Shown here: piece by piece, positions 52,584 through 61,397 of the stretch | Position numbering within the stretch: the stretch's first letter is position 1 | How the letters are laid out: each line of letters opens with the position of its first letter | Source: Paraburkholderia sp. | GTDB taxonomy: Bacteria; Pseudomonadota; Gammaproteobacteria; Burkholderiales; Burkholderiaceae | DNA: 64,000 nucleotides | Assembly: GCF_028283785.1 (NCBI RefSeq) | Contig: NZ_JAPWKB010000018.1 | Location: 124,001 to 188,000 of the forward strand | Direction of reading: 5' to 3' | The notes under the pieces: generated by a model | What the model was told of the DNA's origin: nothing | The model's database searches: none | Seen by the model: the letters and a program-made list of their open reading frames with translations, nothing else | Position numbers and translations under genes: made by a program

Positions 52584-54518
52584 TCACTTGCGCTTGCTTT
52601 CCAGTTCGTCCCAACGTTCCATCGCGACCAGCAATTCCTCGTCGATCACGCCGTATCGCGCGGTCAGGCGCGCGCCTTCGGCCGCGTCCTTCGCGAAGAT
52701 CGAGCCATCTGCGAGCTTGCCGTTGATCTCTTTCTGCTCCGCTTCCAGCGCGGCGATCGTCACCGGCAGCGCTTCGAGCTCGCGCTGTTCCTTGAACGAC
52801 ATCTTCGCCGCGCGTTGCGCGTTGCGGCCGGCACCGCCGTCTTTCGCCGCAGTGTCTTTGGCCGCTTCTTTCGATACTTCTTTCGACGCTTCCAGCGCCA
52901 TCTGCGCCGACCGCTCGCGCTGGATGGTCCAGTCGGTAAAGCCACCGACGTATTCGCGCCACTTGCCTTCGCCTTCCGACGCAATCACCGACGTCGCGAC
53001 GTTGTCGAGGAACGCGCGGTCGTGGCTGACCAGCAGCACCGTGCCGTCGTAATCCGTCAGCAGTTCTTCGAGCAGTTCGAGCGTGGGAATATCGAGGTCG
53101 TTGGTGGGTTCGTCGAGCACCAGCACGTTCGCCGGGCGCGCGAACAGACGCGCCAGCAGCAGACGGTTACGCTCGCCGCCCGACAGCGACTTCACCGGCG
53201 AACGCGCGCGTTCCGGTGCGAACAGGAAGTCGCCGAGATAGCTCATCACGTGCTTCTTCGTGCCGTTCACTTCGACCCAGTCGCTACCGGGACTGATCGT
53301 GTCGGCGAGGCTCTTTTCGAGGTCGAGCTGCGCGCGCATCTGATCGAAGTACGCGACTTGCAGGTTCGTGCCGACGCGCACCGTGCCTTCGTCCGGCTTC
53401 AACTCGCCGAGAATGATCTTCAGCAGCGTGGTCTTGCCTGCGCCGTTCGGACCGACGAAACCGATCTTGTCGCCGCGCATCACCGTGGCCGAGAACGTAT
53501 CGACGATCGTGCGGCCGCCGTAGTGCTTCGACACGTCCGTCAGTTCCGCGACGATCTTGCCGGACTTCTCGCCTTGTCCGACGTCGAGCTTCACATTGCC
53601 CTGCACGTTCCGGCGGTCCGCGCGCTCACCGCGCATTTCCACGAGCCGCGCAATCCGCCCGACGCTGCGCGTGCGCCGCGCTTCGACGCCCTTGCGAATC
53701 CACACTTCTTCCTGCGCGAGCAGTTTGTCGAACTTGTCGTTCTCGATACGCTCGACTTCGAGTTGCTGCGCCTTGCGCGTCTGGTATTCGGAGAAATTGC
53801 CCGGATACGACAGCAGACGGCCACGATCGAGTTCGACGATGCGGGTTGCGACGCGATCGAGAAACGCGCGGTCGTGGGTGATGAACAGCAGGCCCGAGCG
53901 CTGCGAGATCAGCAGTTCTTCGAGCCAGCGGATACCGTCGAAATCGAGGTGGTTGGTCGGTTCGTCGAGCAGCAACACGTCCGGCTGCACGACCAGCGCA
54001 CGCGCCAGCGCGACGCGCTTCTGCATCCCGCCCGACAACGCGCCGACCCGCAAGCTGCCGTCGAGCCCGATCTGCGCGAGCGTGGTCTCGACGCGATTGC
54101 GCCAGTTCCACGCGTCGGTCGTGTCGAGCGACGACTGCAACGCGGTCAGCCGCGACATCAACGCATCGTGCGCCGGACCTTCGGGCGCGTCGGCGAGTTC
54201 GTGCGCGACCTGATCGAATTCGTCGAGCGCGGCGCGCGCCTGCGTCAGACCGGCGGCGACGGCTTCGAATACCGTGTGATCCACATCGAACTCGGGTTCC
54301 TGCGGCACGTAGACCGTAGTCAGGTTTTGCTGACGCGTGACGAGACCGTCGTCAGGCTTGCTGAGATCGGCAACGATGGTCAGCAGCGACGACTTGCCTG
54401 CGCCGTTGCGGCCGATCAGGCCTACGCGCTCGCCCGCTTCGAGGGAGAAATCCGCGTGATCGAGCAAGGCAACGTGGCCGAACGCCAGTTGCGCTCCGGT
54501 AATGGTATAGAGCGACAT
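52584..54518 (-). CDS. uup: ABC-F ATPase Uup
   Basis: Uup is a soluble twin-ATPase that acts on the ribosome and influences transposon excision. The 644 residues hold two ABC cassettes: Walker A GRNGAGKSS and GPNGAGKTT, signatures LSGGMQKRVALARAL and LSGGERNRLLLARLF, Walker B LLLDEPTNHLD and LVLDEPTNDLD. They are joined by the ABC-F linker (about 230-330, basic). A C-terminal coiled coil (ELEALPVTIAALEAEQKEIN) of the Uup type follows. Start at 54518 by family fit; no Shine-Dalgarno is visible there and the ORF is open to 54614. Confidence 0.92.
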   Translation of the reverse strand: MSLYTITGAQLAFGHVALLDHADFSLEAGERVGLIGRNGAGKSSLLTIVADLSKPDDGLVTRQQNLTTVYVPQEPEFDVDHTVFEAVAAGLTQARAALDEFDQVAHELADAPEGPAHDALMSRLTALQSSLDTTDAWNWRNRVETTLAQIGLDGSLRVGALSGGMQKRVALARALVVQPDVLLLDEPTNHLDFDGIRWLEELLISQRSGLLFITHDRAFLDRVATRIVELDRGRLLSYPGNFSEYQTRKAQQLEVERIENDKFDKLLAQEEVWIRKGVEARRTRSVGRIARLVEMRGERADRRNVQGNVKLDVGQGEKSGKIVAELTDVSKHYGGRTIVDTFSATVMRGDKIGFVGPNGAGKTTLLKIILGELKPDEGTVRVGTNLQVAYFDQMRAQLDLEKSLADTISPGSDWVEVNGTKKHVMSYLGDFLFAPERARSPVKSLSGGERNRLLLARLFARPANVLVLDEPTNDLDIPTLELLEELLTDYDGTVLLVSHDRAFLDNVATSVIASEGEGKWREYVGGFTDWTIQRERSAQMALEASKEVSKEAAKDTAAKDGGAGRNAQRAAKMSFKEQRELEALPVTIAALEAEQKEINGKLADGSIFAKDAAEGARLTARYGVIDEELLVAMERWDELESKRK

Positions 54519-54728
54519 GGAGGAATATAAGAGACAGCGATGAGCCGGAAGCGGCCATTGTACCGGGCGCATCGATGCGCGCCCTTCGGCCGGATGGGAT
54601 AGGACGATTCCCAACGTATTTCGTGATGTGGCCGCGCAGTCCGGTGCACACGGTTTTGCGCCGATCCGGGCCGTTTTTCGCGCGGGCCCGCTCGCCCGGC
54701 ACTGGCGCGAGCCGCTCGCCGCGCGCGG

Positions 54729-55142
54729 TTACTTCACGTGAACGGTGATGGTTTTGCTCATTTTCGGCCCGTACGATCGATGCGCGCCGTCGCCGAATTG
54801 CAGCGTCAACGTGTGGTCGCCGGGCGGCAAGGTCAGATCGGTTTCGGTTTGACCTTTGCCGAAATGCAAGGATGTGTCGCTGACCGGAATCACTTCGCCC
54901 TGCTTCAACGGCGCGCCGTCGATCAGCAGATGATGGTGCCCCGTGCCCGCCGTCATCGTGCCGACGGGCGCGATTTTCATGCCGTCGAGGCCGAACACGA
55001 CGTGAACCGGATTGCTGACCGTCGCGCCGTCTTTCGGCTGCACGAACGACACGCCTTCCGCGTGCGCCACGCCCGACACCGCGATCAATCCCGCGCACAG
55101 CGCGCCGGCAAATCCGCCAACCAACCGTTGTCTCGTGAGCAT
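54729..55142 (-). CDS. DUF4399-domain exported protein
   Basis: A 137-residue protein with a Sec signal (LCAGLIAVSGVAHAE). The DUF4399 domain shows FVQPKDGATVSNPVHVVFGL, the GTGHHHLLID motif and HFGKGQTETDLTLPPGDHTL. The HHH and nearby residues suggest a metal site (inference). Typical members are periplasmic proteins of unknown function. AAGGAG lies 6-7 nt before the ATG. Confidence 0.88.
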   Translation of the reverse strand: MLTRQRLVGGFAGALCAGLIAVSGVAHAEGVSFVQPKDGATVSNPVHVVFGLDGMKIAPVGTMTAGTGHHHLLIDGAPLKQGEVIPVSDTSLHFGKGQTETDLTLPPGDHTLTLQFGDGAHRSYGPKMSKTITVHVK

Positions 55143-55421
55143 CGTTGTTCTCCTTGAGTTGAGCAGCCACGCGGCGAGCGGCAGGACGTAGCCGCGTTGA
55201 AAGGATACACCGCGACCGTGACAGTCTCGCCGTGCGAAGCAATCCACGAGACATACCGGAACCGGACCGCGCAAACGCCGCCAGGCACGGCCGACAACCC
55301 TGCGACTTTGTCGCCCGTGGGGCGTTTGCTGAATTCCGGTACCATTACGGGTGGCCGCAAACCGCCTCAAAAAGGGGCAGATTTCGCGGATTGTTGCAAT
55401 AAACCGAATAAAGAGTGCGTC

Positions 55422-55607
55422 GTGAGTGAAGTTGTCATTGAATACAAGAGCTGGGTCTGCCTGATTTGCGGCTGGATTTATAACGAGGAAGAAGGCGTGC
55501 CGGAAGAAGGCATTGCACCGGGCACGTGCTTCGGCGATATCCCCGAAGACTGGCGCTGCCCGCTGTGCGACGTCGCCAAGGCGGAATTCGTCGTCGTCGA
55601 GTTTTAA
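55422..55607 (+). CDS. rubredoxin
   Basis: A 61-residue one-iron electron carrier. The Fe(Cys)4 site is Cys13/Cys16 (CLICGWIYNEEEG) and Cys46/Cys49 (WRCPLCDVAK); Cys36 is extra. The GTG at 55422 is used because it gives the standard length and is preceded by AAGAG; the frame is open upstream to 55197 but reads as non-coding. No alkane hydroxylase or rubredoxin reductase is nearby; the electron partner is unknown. Confidence 0.9.
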   Translation: MSEVVIEYKSWVCLICGWIYNEEEGVPEEGIAPGTCFGDIPEDWRCPLCDVAKAEFVVVEF

Positions 55608-55934
55608 GCGGCGTCAGACGTCGGCGCACGTTCCGGCCAACCCGGACGGTGTGCGCGAAACGGTTTCGCGTCAGGTGCAGTGTCCCCGACGCGCAACCGG
55701 CAACGGTCCGCCAGAGACGATCTGCCGGGCCGTTTTGTTTTGGCATCCGGCGCAGGCTGAATAGTCAAAGCTCTTTGATATACTTCTGCCTCGTCAGCGA
55801 ATTCAGTTGGGTTGAAGACTGGATTCGTCGCCGGAAACGGCGCTTCGTGTAGGACGAAGCAGAATCGCCGCAGATGTCTGACAGAGCGGAGCGGCCGCGG
55901 ATTTCACCGTGTCGCCGGTCCAGTTCAGCCTATC
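55608..55934. other. intergenic region between rubredoxin gene and tRNA-Arg
   Basis: No gene is supported. It contains the candidate tRNA promoter (TGA-TATACT, 55776-55784) and a 150-nt transcribed leader with several small inverted repeats. Confidence 0.45.
55776..55784 (+). promoter_or_regulatory. extended -10 element, probable promoter of tRNA-Arg
   Basis: TGA followed by TATACT, a good extended -10. The upstream -35 (CTGAAT at 55757) is poor. It lies about 150 nt before the mature tRNA. Confidence 0.4.
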
Positions 55935-56009
55935 CTCCCCGTAGTTCAATGGATAGAACAAGTGCCTCCTAAGCGCTAGATACAGGTTCGATTCCTGTCG
56001 GGGGGACCA
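55935..56009 (+). tRNA. tRNA-Arg(CCU)
   Basis: A 75-nt cloverleaf. Acceptor CTCCCCG / CGGGGGG (one T-G pair), U8-A9, D stem GTTC/GAAC, anticodon stem AGTGC/GCGCT with loop ctcctaa (anticodon CCT), T arm with GGTTCGATTCC, and an encoded CCA at 56007-56009. It reads AGG codons. It ends without any integrase or attL/R-like duplicate next to it. Confidence 0.95.
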
Positions 56010-56106
56010 GTTGGGCGCGACGCGATCGTCGCAATTGTCACGCAGTCACGCTGTCGCGGTTATGTGTCGCCGCGAAGCTCGCCGGATCGAACCGCACGCA
56101 TCAAAC

Positions 56107-56142
56107 AAAAAGCCCCGCATGGCCAGCCATGCGGGGCTTTTT
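56107..56142. terminator. bidirectional terminator after tRNA-Arg
   Basis: A 16-bp stem (56107-56122 with 56127-56142), loop ccag, with A-tract left and T-tract right. It lies between the tRNA (+) and the next minus-strand gene. Confidence 0.9.
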
Positions 56143-56155
56143 TCATCTGCGCGGA

Positions 56156-56494
56156 TCAATATCCGGGCGGCGGGGGCGGCGCGTAGCCGTAGCCATAACC
56201 GGCCGGGCCGGGCGCCGGCGCACACGGAACATACGTGCGGTGATACTGATCGAAACAGTATCCCGGCGGCGCCGACGACTGATACACCGGCTGCGCGTAC
56301 ACGGGCTGCGCATAGACCGGCTGCTGGTACGCCACCACCGGAGCCGGGGCCAGCGCCGAGCTGACGACCGCGCCGAGCACCGCCCCGCCGATCAACGCAC
56401 CGACGACATCGCCGCCGTTGCCATGTGCCGAAGCAGGCGCGGCAGCAACTGCCAGGCTACCCGCCGCCAACAAACCAATCGCAAACTTTCGCAT
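56156..56494 (-). CDS. exported Gly-zipper, Pro/Tyr-rich small protein
   Basis: A 112-residue protein: Sec signal (FAIGLLAAGSLAVAAAPASA), a glycine-zipper-like helix (VVGALIGGAVLGAVVSSAL), then three PVYAQ/PVYQS repeats and a Gly-Tyr-Pro tail. A single CFDQYHRTYVPC loop may be a disulfide. The layout recalls small surface or outer-membrane-associated proteins with glycine-zipper domains; the function is unknown. GGGAG lies 6-8 nt before the ATG. Confidence 0.72.
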   Translation of the reverse strand: MRKFAIGLLAAGSLAVAAAPASAHGNGGDVVGALIGGAVLGAVVSSALAPAPVVAYQQPVYAQPVYAQPVYQSSAPPGYCFDQYHRTYVPCAPAPGPAGYGYGYAPPPPPGY

Positions 56495-56700
56495 TTTGTT
56501 CTCCCACTGACGTGGTTTAGTGATCTGATGCCATTGTCCATTGCGCCGTCTGAAATAGATGCTGCAAGTGGTAACGGCCCATTACGAAACCCGCACGCGG
56601 CGAGTGTTTCTGCAACAGATCGAAGATGGGTAAGGAAGATCGCTTCGCGGATTGCGGTCCGGCGCTAAAGCTGGTGCCCGCGCGGGCCGATAACGGAAGA

Positions 56701-57015
56701 ATGCACACCGATCCCACCGACGTCGAACTCCTGACCGCGCTGATGAACGCCTTCGGCCACACGCCGGACACCGTCGAAGGCCGGGCGACGCAGATCAACT
56801 ACGCGCTCGCCGCCGGCGATGCACGGATCGCGGCGGGCATCGTGTTCGATCAGGTGCGCGATACCGGCGCGCCGAAAACGGCCCTCGATCCGCATGCGGA
56901 TTCGACCGTGCCGTATCCGGATCTCGCGCCCTTCGGTACGCAGGGGTTGGCGCAGTTCATCGAAGCGCTGGCGCACCTCGGACTGGCGTTGAAGGTCGTG
57001 CCGGTCAAAACGTAA
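56701..57015 (+). CDS. hypothetical protein (104 residues)
   Basis: Starts MHTDPTDVELLTALMNAF. It is acidic and helical at the N-terminus, and the C-terminal half contains PDLAPFGTQGLAQFIEALAHLG. There is no signal or membrane segment and no recognised domain. Base composition and codon use fit the neighbours. The start at 56701 follows a GGAAG; a longer frame begins at 56626. Short conserved-looking genes like this are common in Burkholderia. Confidence 0.6.
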   Translation: MHTDPTDVELLTALMNAFGHTPDTVEGRATQINYALAAGDARIAAGIVFDQVRDTGAPKTALDPHADSTVPYPDLAPFGTQGLAQFIEALAHLGLALKVVPVKT

Positions 57016-57089
57016 TTCCGCGCGGCCAGGCGTTGCGGAACACGCCATCAGCCACATCCAGCACGCTCAGCACGCCAGCCGCGCCCGTT

Positions 57090-57794
57090 CTAGCCTCGCG
57101 GCGGAATATTCAAACCTTTCTCGACCGCCGGCCGACGCACGAATGCATCGAGCGCCCGCTGCACATGCGGAAAATCGGCGATGCCGACCAGGTCGCCCGC
57201 TTCGTAAAACCCGACCAGATTCCGGATCCACGGAAACGTCGCGATATCCGCGATCGAATACTCGTCGCCGAGAATCCACACGCGCCCTGCCAGACGTTCG
57301 TTCAACACGCCCAACAAACGCTTCGACTCGGCAACATAACGGTCGCGCGGACGCTTGTCCTCGAAATCCTTGCCCGCGAATTTGTGGAAGAACCCGACCT
57401 GACCGAACATCGGTCCGACGCCGCCCATCTGGAACATCACCCACTGGATCGCTTCGTAACGACCCGCGGCATCCTTCGGCATGAACATGCCGCTTTTCTC
57501 GGCCAGATAAATCAGGATCGCGCCCGATTCGAACAGCGGCAACGGCTTGCCGTCCGGACCGTCCGGATCGAGGATCGCGGGAATCTTGTTATTCGGATTC
57601 AACGACAGAAACGCCGGCGACATCTGGTCGTTGGTATCGAAACCGACCTTGTGCGCCTCGTACGGCAATCCGGTTTCTTCCAGCATGATCGACACCTTCA
57701 CGCCATTCGGCGTCGGCAACGAATAGAGCTGGATGCGGTCCGGATGCTGCGCGGGCCATTTCTGGGTAATCGGGAAAGCGGATAGATCGGCCAT
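57090..57794 (-). CDS. glutathione S-transferase, YfcG/YghU-type (nu class)
   Basis: A 234-residue GST. The N-terminal thioredoxin fold carries the nu-class signature TPNGVKVSIMLEE with NPNNKIPAILD and FESGAILIYLAEKSG. The C-terminal helical domain has QWVMFQMGGVGPMFGQVGFF and DEYSIADIATFPWIRN. In E. coli YfcG and YghU these motifs bind two glutathiones and give disulfide-reductase activity with little transferase activity; the same is inferred here. AAGGA lies upstream of the ATG at 57794. Confidence 0.9.
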   Translation of the reverse strand: MADLSAFPITQKWPAQHPDRIQLYSLPTPNGVKVSIMLEETGLPYEAHKVGFDTNDQMSPAFLSLNPNNKIPAILDPDGPDGKPLPLFESGAILIYLAEKSGMFMPKDAAGRYEAIQWVMFQMGGVGPMFGQVGFFHKFAGKDFEDKRPRDRYVAESKRLLGVLNERLAGRVWILGDEYSIADIATFPWIRNLVGFYEAGDLVGIADFPHVQRALDAFVRRPAVEKGLNIPPRG

Positions 57795-57958
57795 TGAAAA
57801 TCCTTCCTGGCGGGACAGAGACGACACGGCGACAACTTCGCGTGCAATTGAGAACCGCCGCCATGCTAGCGCATGCGGTAAAACTCTGTCGGCGATGCTT
57901 CGGGTCCCGGCCGGGACGATTTCGACGCCATCTCATGCGGCATCGGCCACGGCCGCGC

Positions 57959-58180
57959 TCACCACGGATCGTTGGTCTCGCTTCCTGCCGTGAGGTCGTA
58001 ACCGTCACGCCACAGCGCCGCGCCGATCGACGTCAGCAACACGCGCTCGTCCGCATTGAGCATCTCCCACGCCGACGCCAGCCAGACCGCGTAAGCCGCA
58101 CAGGTCGTCTCCAGCTCCACGGGCGTCTTGCCCGCCAGATATTGCCGTTCGAACAACGCCAGCATCTTCTCCGGTGTCAT
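57959..58180 (-). CDS. small hypothetical protein (73 residues)
   Basis: Very strong AAAGGAGG before the ATG at 58180. The sequence is helical: LALFERQYLAGKTPVELETT then WLASAWEMLNADERVLLTSIGAAL. No domain is recognised. The strong ribosome site supports expression. Confidence 0.65.
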   Translation of the reverse strand: MTPEKMLALFERQYLAGKTPVELETTCAAYAVWLASAWEMLNADERVLLTSIGAALWRDGYDLTAGSETNDPW

Positions 58181-58300
58181 GCCGCACCTCCTTTGCGATG
58201 CAGTGAGTTTTACGCAAGCATTACGACCCGGCGATTCTCGTTTACGTGGTGACGGATCGAACCGCGCCTGCGCGATCTTCCCCGCCGACGCGTCGCAGAC

Positions 58301-58327
58301 AAAAAGAAAGGCGCCGAAGCGCCTTTC
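58301..58327 (-). terminator. terminator of the CsbD gene
   Basis: Stem GAAAGGCGC / GCGCCTTTC (58306-58314 with 58319-58327), loop cgaa. On the minus strand it is followed by TTTTT. Confidence 0.7.
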
Positions 58328-58477
58328 TCCTGCCGACCCGCATTGTCCCGGATTTCATTGCGCAAACTTACCGCGCGAAACCCCGCAACGCATGCGGCCG
58401 ACACGTCGATGACCGCGTACCGCCCTGCATGATCCGCAGGCCGACACGCCGTGCATCGTCAACCCATCACGCCGCCC

Positions 58478-58666
58478 TTAGTGCGAGCGCTTTGCGTTGT
58501 CCTTGGCGTCTTCCTTCGCATCGCCGTATGCCTTCTGAACCTTGCCGGCGCCCTGTTGCAGATCGCCCTTCAGTTCGCGGGCCGGGTTGTCGGTCGCCTT
58601 ACCTACGGCTTCGTTGACCTTACCCTTGATCTGTTCGCCTACACCCTTCACCTGGTCCTTGTTCAT
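58478..58666 (-). CDS. CsbD-family stress protein
   Basis: A 62-residue, Lys/Asp/Ala-rich protein beginning MNKDQVKGVGEQIKGKVNEA with the repeated GKA/GKV pattern of CsbD. CsbD proteins are general-stress-induced and of unknown biochemical role. TTGGAG precedes the ATG; a TTG four codons upstream is possible but unlikely. The terminator is at 58301. Confidence 0.88.
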   Translation of the reverse strand: MNKDQVKGVGEQIKGKVNEAVGKATDNPARELKGDLQQGAGKVQKAYGDAKEDAKDNAKRSH

Positions 58667-58825
58667 GTTCGGCTCCAATCTTTCAGGAATGCCGGCGCGA
58701 ATTTACGCCAGTGCCTTTGTTCAGCAACGGGTGTGCCCACGACCCAAAACCGCACCCCAAAACAGCGACGAAAAATATTTCAGAACGCACCCTAAAGTTC
58801 AGACGAATACCGCCGATATCGGGGC

Positions 58826-59155
58826 ATGGACCGACAACACCCCGTTTTGGCGTGCTCCTTTCAGGCCACGCTCATCGATCAGGACCTCACGCATATCGCC
58901 CGTGTGATGCGCGCCGCGCTCGTCGGCGATCTTGGCGGCGCGATCCTGCCCACCGCGTACTGGCGAAGGCGCCTGCACGGATTGCTCGACGCACGGCACC
59001 TGTCGAAAGCGCAGCTTTGCACGGTCGACAGCCTGCTGCTCCAGCTCGACCGATTCGACACCGACAGCTCCGCCGAATGGCACGCGCCGCCGCCGTTCAG
59101 CGCACCACCACCGCGCCGGCGCACGTCACCTTCGCCCCGCCGAATCTCACGCTGA
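58826..59155 (+). CDS. hypothetical protein (109 residues)
   Basis: The first 70 residues look like a helical domain (DLTHIARVMRAALVGDLGG, YWRRRLHGLLDARHLSKAQL, DSLLLQLDRF) followed by a Pro/Arg-rich tail that may be non-functional. I recall similar short sequences in Burkholderia, but no function is known to me. The Shine-Dalgarno is weak. It lies upstream of dcm on the same strand; a 223-nt gap makes co-transcription uncertain. Confidence 0.5.
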   Translation: MDRQHPVLACSFQATLIDQDLTHIARVMRAALVGDLGGAILPTAYWRRRLHGLLDARHLSKAQLCTVDSLLLQLDRFDTDSSAEWHAPPPFSAPPPRRRTSPSPRRISR

Positions 59156-59378
59156 GCCATTGGCGCTTCGCGTCGAAGCGTGTCAATTTGCATCGCGCAT
59201 TGTCAGTTTTACGCGTTTCACTGTGCTTTTCCGACTGTCGCGTGGCGAAATTTCAATCGGCTTTAGCGAGGAAAGGTGCGCCCGCCGTCGATTGCGCGTG
59301 ATTTTCCGCGCACGGACGCTCTGAAAAGGGACAGCTATAGGTCATAATGTCCGCAAAAATCCCCAGCAAGGACTGCGA

Positions 59379-60716
59379 GTGACCCAAGCCCCGCTGCTTG
59401 AACTGCTGAAACAGGCGCGCACGCGCTTCACCCAGCGCGAAATCGCCGATCACGTCGGCAAGAACATCAAGACGGTGCGTCGATGGGAAAAGGGCGACAC
59501 GCCCTGCCCGGCGATGCTCGGCCCGGCGCTCCATGCAATGCTGAAAGGCGCCGCCGGCGCGAGCCACTCTGCAGAAGCCAGCGCGCCGGACGCCGCGCAG
59601 GTGCGCTTTATCGACCTCTTCGCGGGAATCGGCGGCATCCGCATGGGATTCGAGGCGAACGGCGGCCAGTGCGTATTCACCAGCGAGTGGAACGACTTCT
59701 CGAAGAAAACCTATCTCGACAACTACGGCGCGGATCACGCGTTCGTCGGCGATATCGTGTCGTTTCCCGCCGAGGACGTGCCGTCGCACGACGTGCTGCT
59801 CGGCGGCTTTCCGTGTCAGCCGTTTTCGATTGCGGGCGTCAGCAAGAAAAACGCGCTCGGCCGTCCGCACGGCTTCGAATGCACGACCCAAGGCACGCTC
59901 TTTTTCGACGTCGCGCGGATCATCGCCGCGAAGCGCCCTGCCGCGTTCCTGCTGGAGAACGTGAAGAACCTGCTGTCGCATGACAAAGGCCGCACCTTCG
60001 ACGTGATCCTGCAAACCTTGCGCGACGAACTCGGCTACGAAGTGCATTACCGCGTGATCGACGGACAGCATTTCACGCCGCAGCATCGCGAGCGGATCAT
60101 CATCGTCGGATTTCGCGGCAAGACCGCTTTCTCATGGGACGACCTCAGACTGCCGACGCATAGTCCGCGTCTCAAGTCGATCCTGCACAAGACCGACGGC
60201 ACCGAGCCCAAGCTGCCGTGGGACAACGACCGTTTCTTCGATCACGCGACGCGCAGCGTGCAGCCGCGCTACACGTTGACGCCGAAGCTATGGGCTTATT
60301 TGCAGGCGTATGCGCAAAAGCATCGCGAAGCCGGCAACGGTTTCGGCTTCGGGATGGCCTATCCGGACAGCGTGACGCGTACGCTGTCGGCGCGTTACCA
60401 CAAGGACGGCTCCGAAATCCTGGTCTATCAGGGCGACAGCATGCGACCGCGGCGGCTGACGCCGCGTGAATGCGCGCGCCTGATGGGCTTCCCCGATACG
60501 TTCCGGATTCCCGTCAGCGACACGCAGGCGTATCGCCAGTTCGGCAATAGCGTGGTGATGCCGGTGATGCGCGAAGTCGGGCGAATCATGATGCCGCATG
60601 TCCATGCGCTGCTCGGTGACGGAAACGGTAAAGACGACGCGGCCGCCGTCGAGAATGCCGCGGCGAAGCCGGCCACGCGCCGCAAAAGCAGACAGGGTCC
60701 GGCGCTGTTCGCCTAG
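59379..60716 (+). CDS. dcm: DNA cytosine-5 methyltransferase, Dcm-type
   Basis: Predicted to methylate the inner C of CCWGG. The 445 residues carry an N-terminal HTH (about 17-42, FTQREIADHVGKNIKTVRRW) like that of E. coli Dcm, then FIDLFAGIGGIRMGFE (SAM), GGFPCQPFSIAGVSKKN with catalytic Cys146, LLENVKNLLSHD (Glu193), QHRERIIIVGF, and a C-terminal RPRRLTPRECARLMGF and RQFGNSVVMPV. The target-recognition part (about 255-340) has NGFGFGMAYP, as in Dcm. The GTG at 59379 follows AAGGA. The Vsr gene starts 9 nt later. No cognate restriction gene is nearby. Confidence 0.93.
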   Translation: MTQAPLLELLKQARTRFTQREIADHVGKNIKTVRRWEKGDTPCPAMLGPALHAMLKGAAGASHSAEASAPDAAQVRFIDLFAGIGGIRMGFEANGGQCVFTSEWNDFSKKTYLDNYGADHAFVGDIVSFPAEDVPSHDVLLGGFPCQPFSIAGVSKKNALGRPHGFECTTQGTLFFDVARIIAAKRPAAFLLENVKNLLSHDKGRTFDVILQTLRDELGYEVHYRVIDGQHFTPQHRERIIIVGFRGKTAFSWDDLRLPTHSPRLKSILHKTDGTEPKLPWDNDRFFDHATRSVQPRYTLTPKLWAYLQAYAQKHREAGNGFGFGMAYPDSVTRTLSARYHKDGSEILVYQGDSMRPRRLTPRECARLMGFPDTFRIPVSDTQAYRQFGNSVVMPVMREVGRIMMPHVHALLGDGNGKDDAAAVENAAAKPATRRKSRQGPALFA

Positions 60717-60725
60717 ACTGGCGCG

Positions 60726-61244
60726 ATGGTAGACATCGTCGATCAGGCGACGCGCAGCCGGATGATGTCCGGCATCCGCGGCCGCAATACCAAGCCGGAG
60801 CTTCTGATTCGAAGCCTGCTGCATCGACGCGGCTTTCGTTTCCGGCTCGACGCGCGCGATCTCGCCGGACGGCCCGATATCGTGCTGCCGCGCTATAAGG
60901 CGGTGATCTTCGTGCATGGCTGTTTCTGGCACGGTCACGATTGCCGTCTGTTCAAATGGCCGCAAACACGCCCCGAATTCTGGCGCGACAAGATCGGCCG
61001 CAATCGCTGTAACGACGTCAAGGCGCGCGACGCGTTGCTCGCGAGCGGCTGGCGGGTCGGCACGGTGTGGGAATGCGCGCTGCGCGGCGCGGGACGCGAC
61101 CTCGACGGCGTGCTGCAACGCCTGGTCGAATGGTTGCACGGCGATGCGCCGCAGTTCGAGGAACGCGGCGACGTGGTCGCGCATAGCGCGGATCCGCCGG
61201 ACGCCGCAAACGCCGCGCAGACCTCAAAGACCGACGACGTCTGA
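60726..61244 (+). CDS. vsr: very-short-patch repair endonuclease Vsr
   Basis: Vsr nicks 5' of the T in T:G mismatches that arise when 5-methylcytosine deaminates within the Dcm site. The 172 residues include QATRSRMMSGIRGRNTKPEL, the catalytic region GRPDIVLPRYKAVIFVHGCF with the following WHGHDC (zinc-binding Cys/His) and W66-type aromatic. A 25-residue tail beyond the usual end (E. coli is 156) is acidic and probably disordered. Immediate downstream placement to dcm and shared function make them one operon. Confidence 0.93.
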   Translation: MVDIVDQATRSRMMSGIRGRNTKPELLIRSLLHRRGFRFRLDARDLAGRPDIVLPRYKAVIFVHGCFWHGHDCRLFKWPQTRPEFWRDKIGRNRCNDVKARDALLASGWRVGTVWECALRGAGRDLDGVLQRLVEWLHGDAPQFEERGDVVAHSADPPDAANAAQTSKTDDV

Positions 61245-61397
61245 ACGGCGACGTGCCCGTCGAGGCGCGTCAAACGGTTCGCGCGCGGTCTTCGCGGTAC
61301 GGATCGTGCAACGCACGGGTGCTACACTCGATTGACTATGCCGGGCGTTTTCAGACGCCTGCTCCCGATCACACAATATTCTTGAAGGAGGCATCCG

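Noticed and set aside
52218..54530. 770-residue plus-strand ORF across the uup region
   Set aside because: Antisense shadow of uup; Arg/His-rich with no domain, and uup has clear ABC motifs.
55935..56110. Genomic island inserted at tRNA-Arg
   Set aside because: No integrase, no direct-repeat att pair and no change in base composition beside the tRNA.
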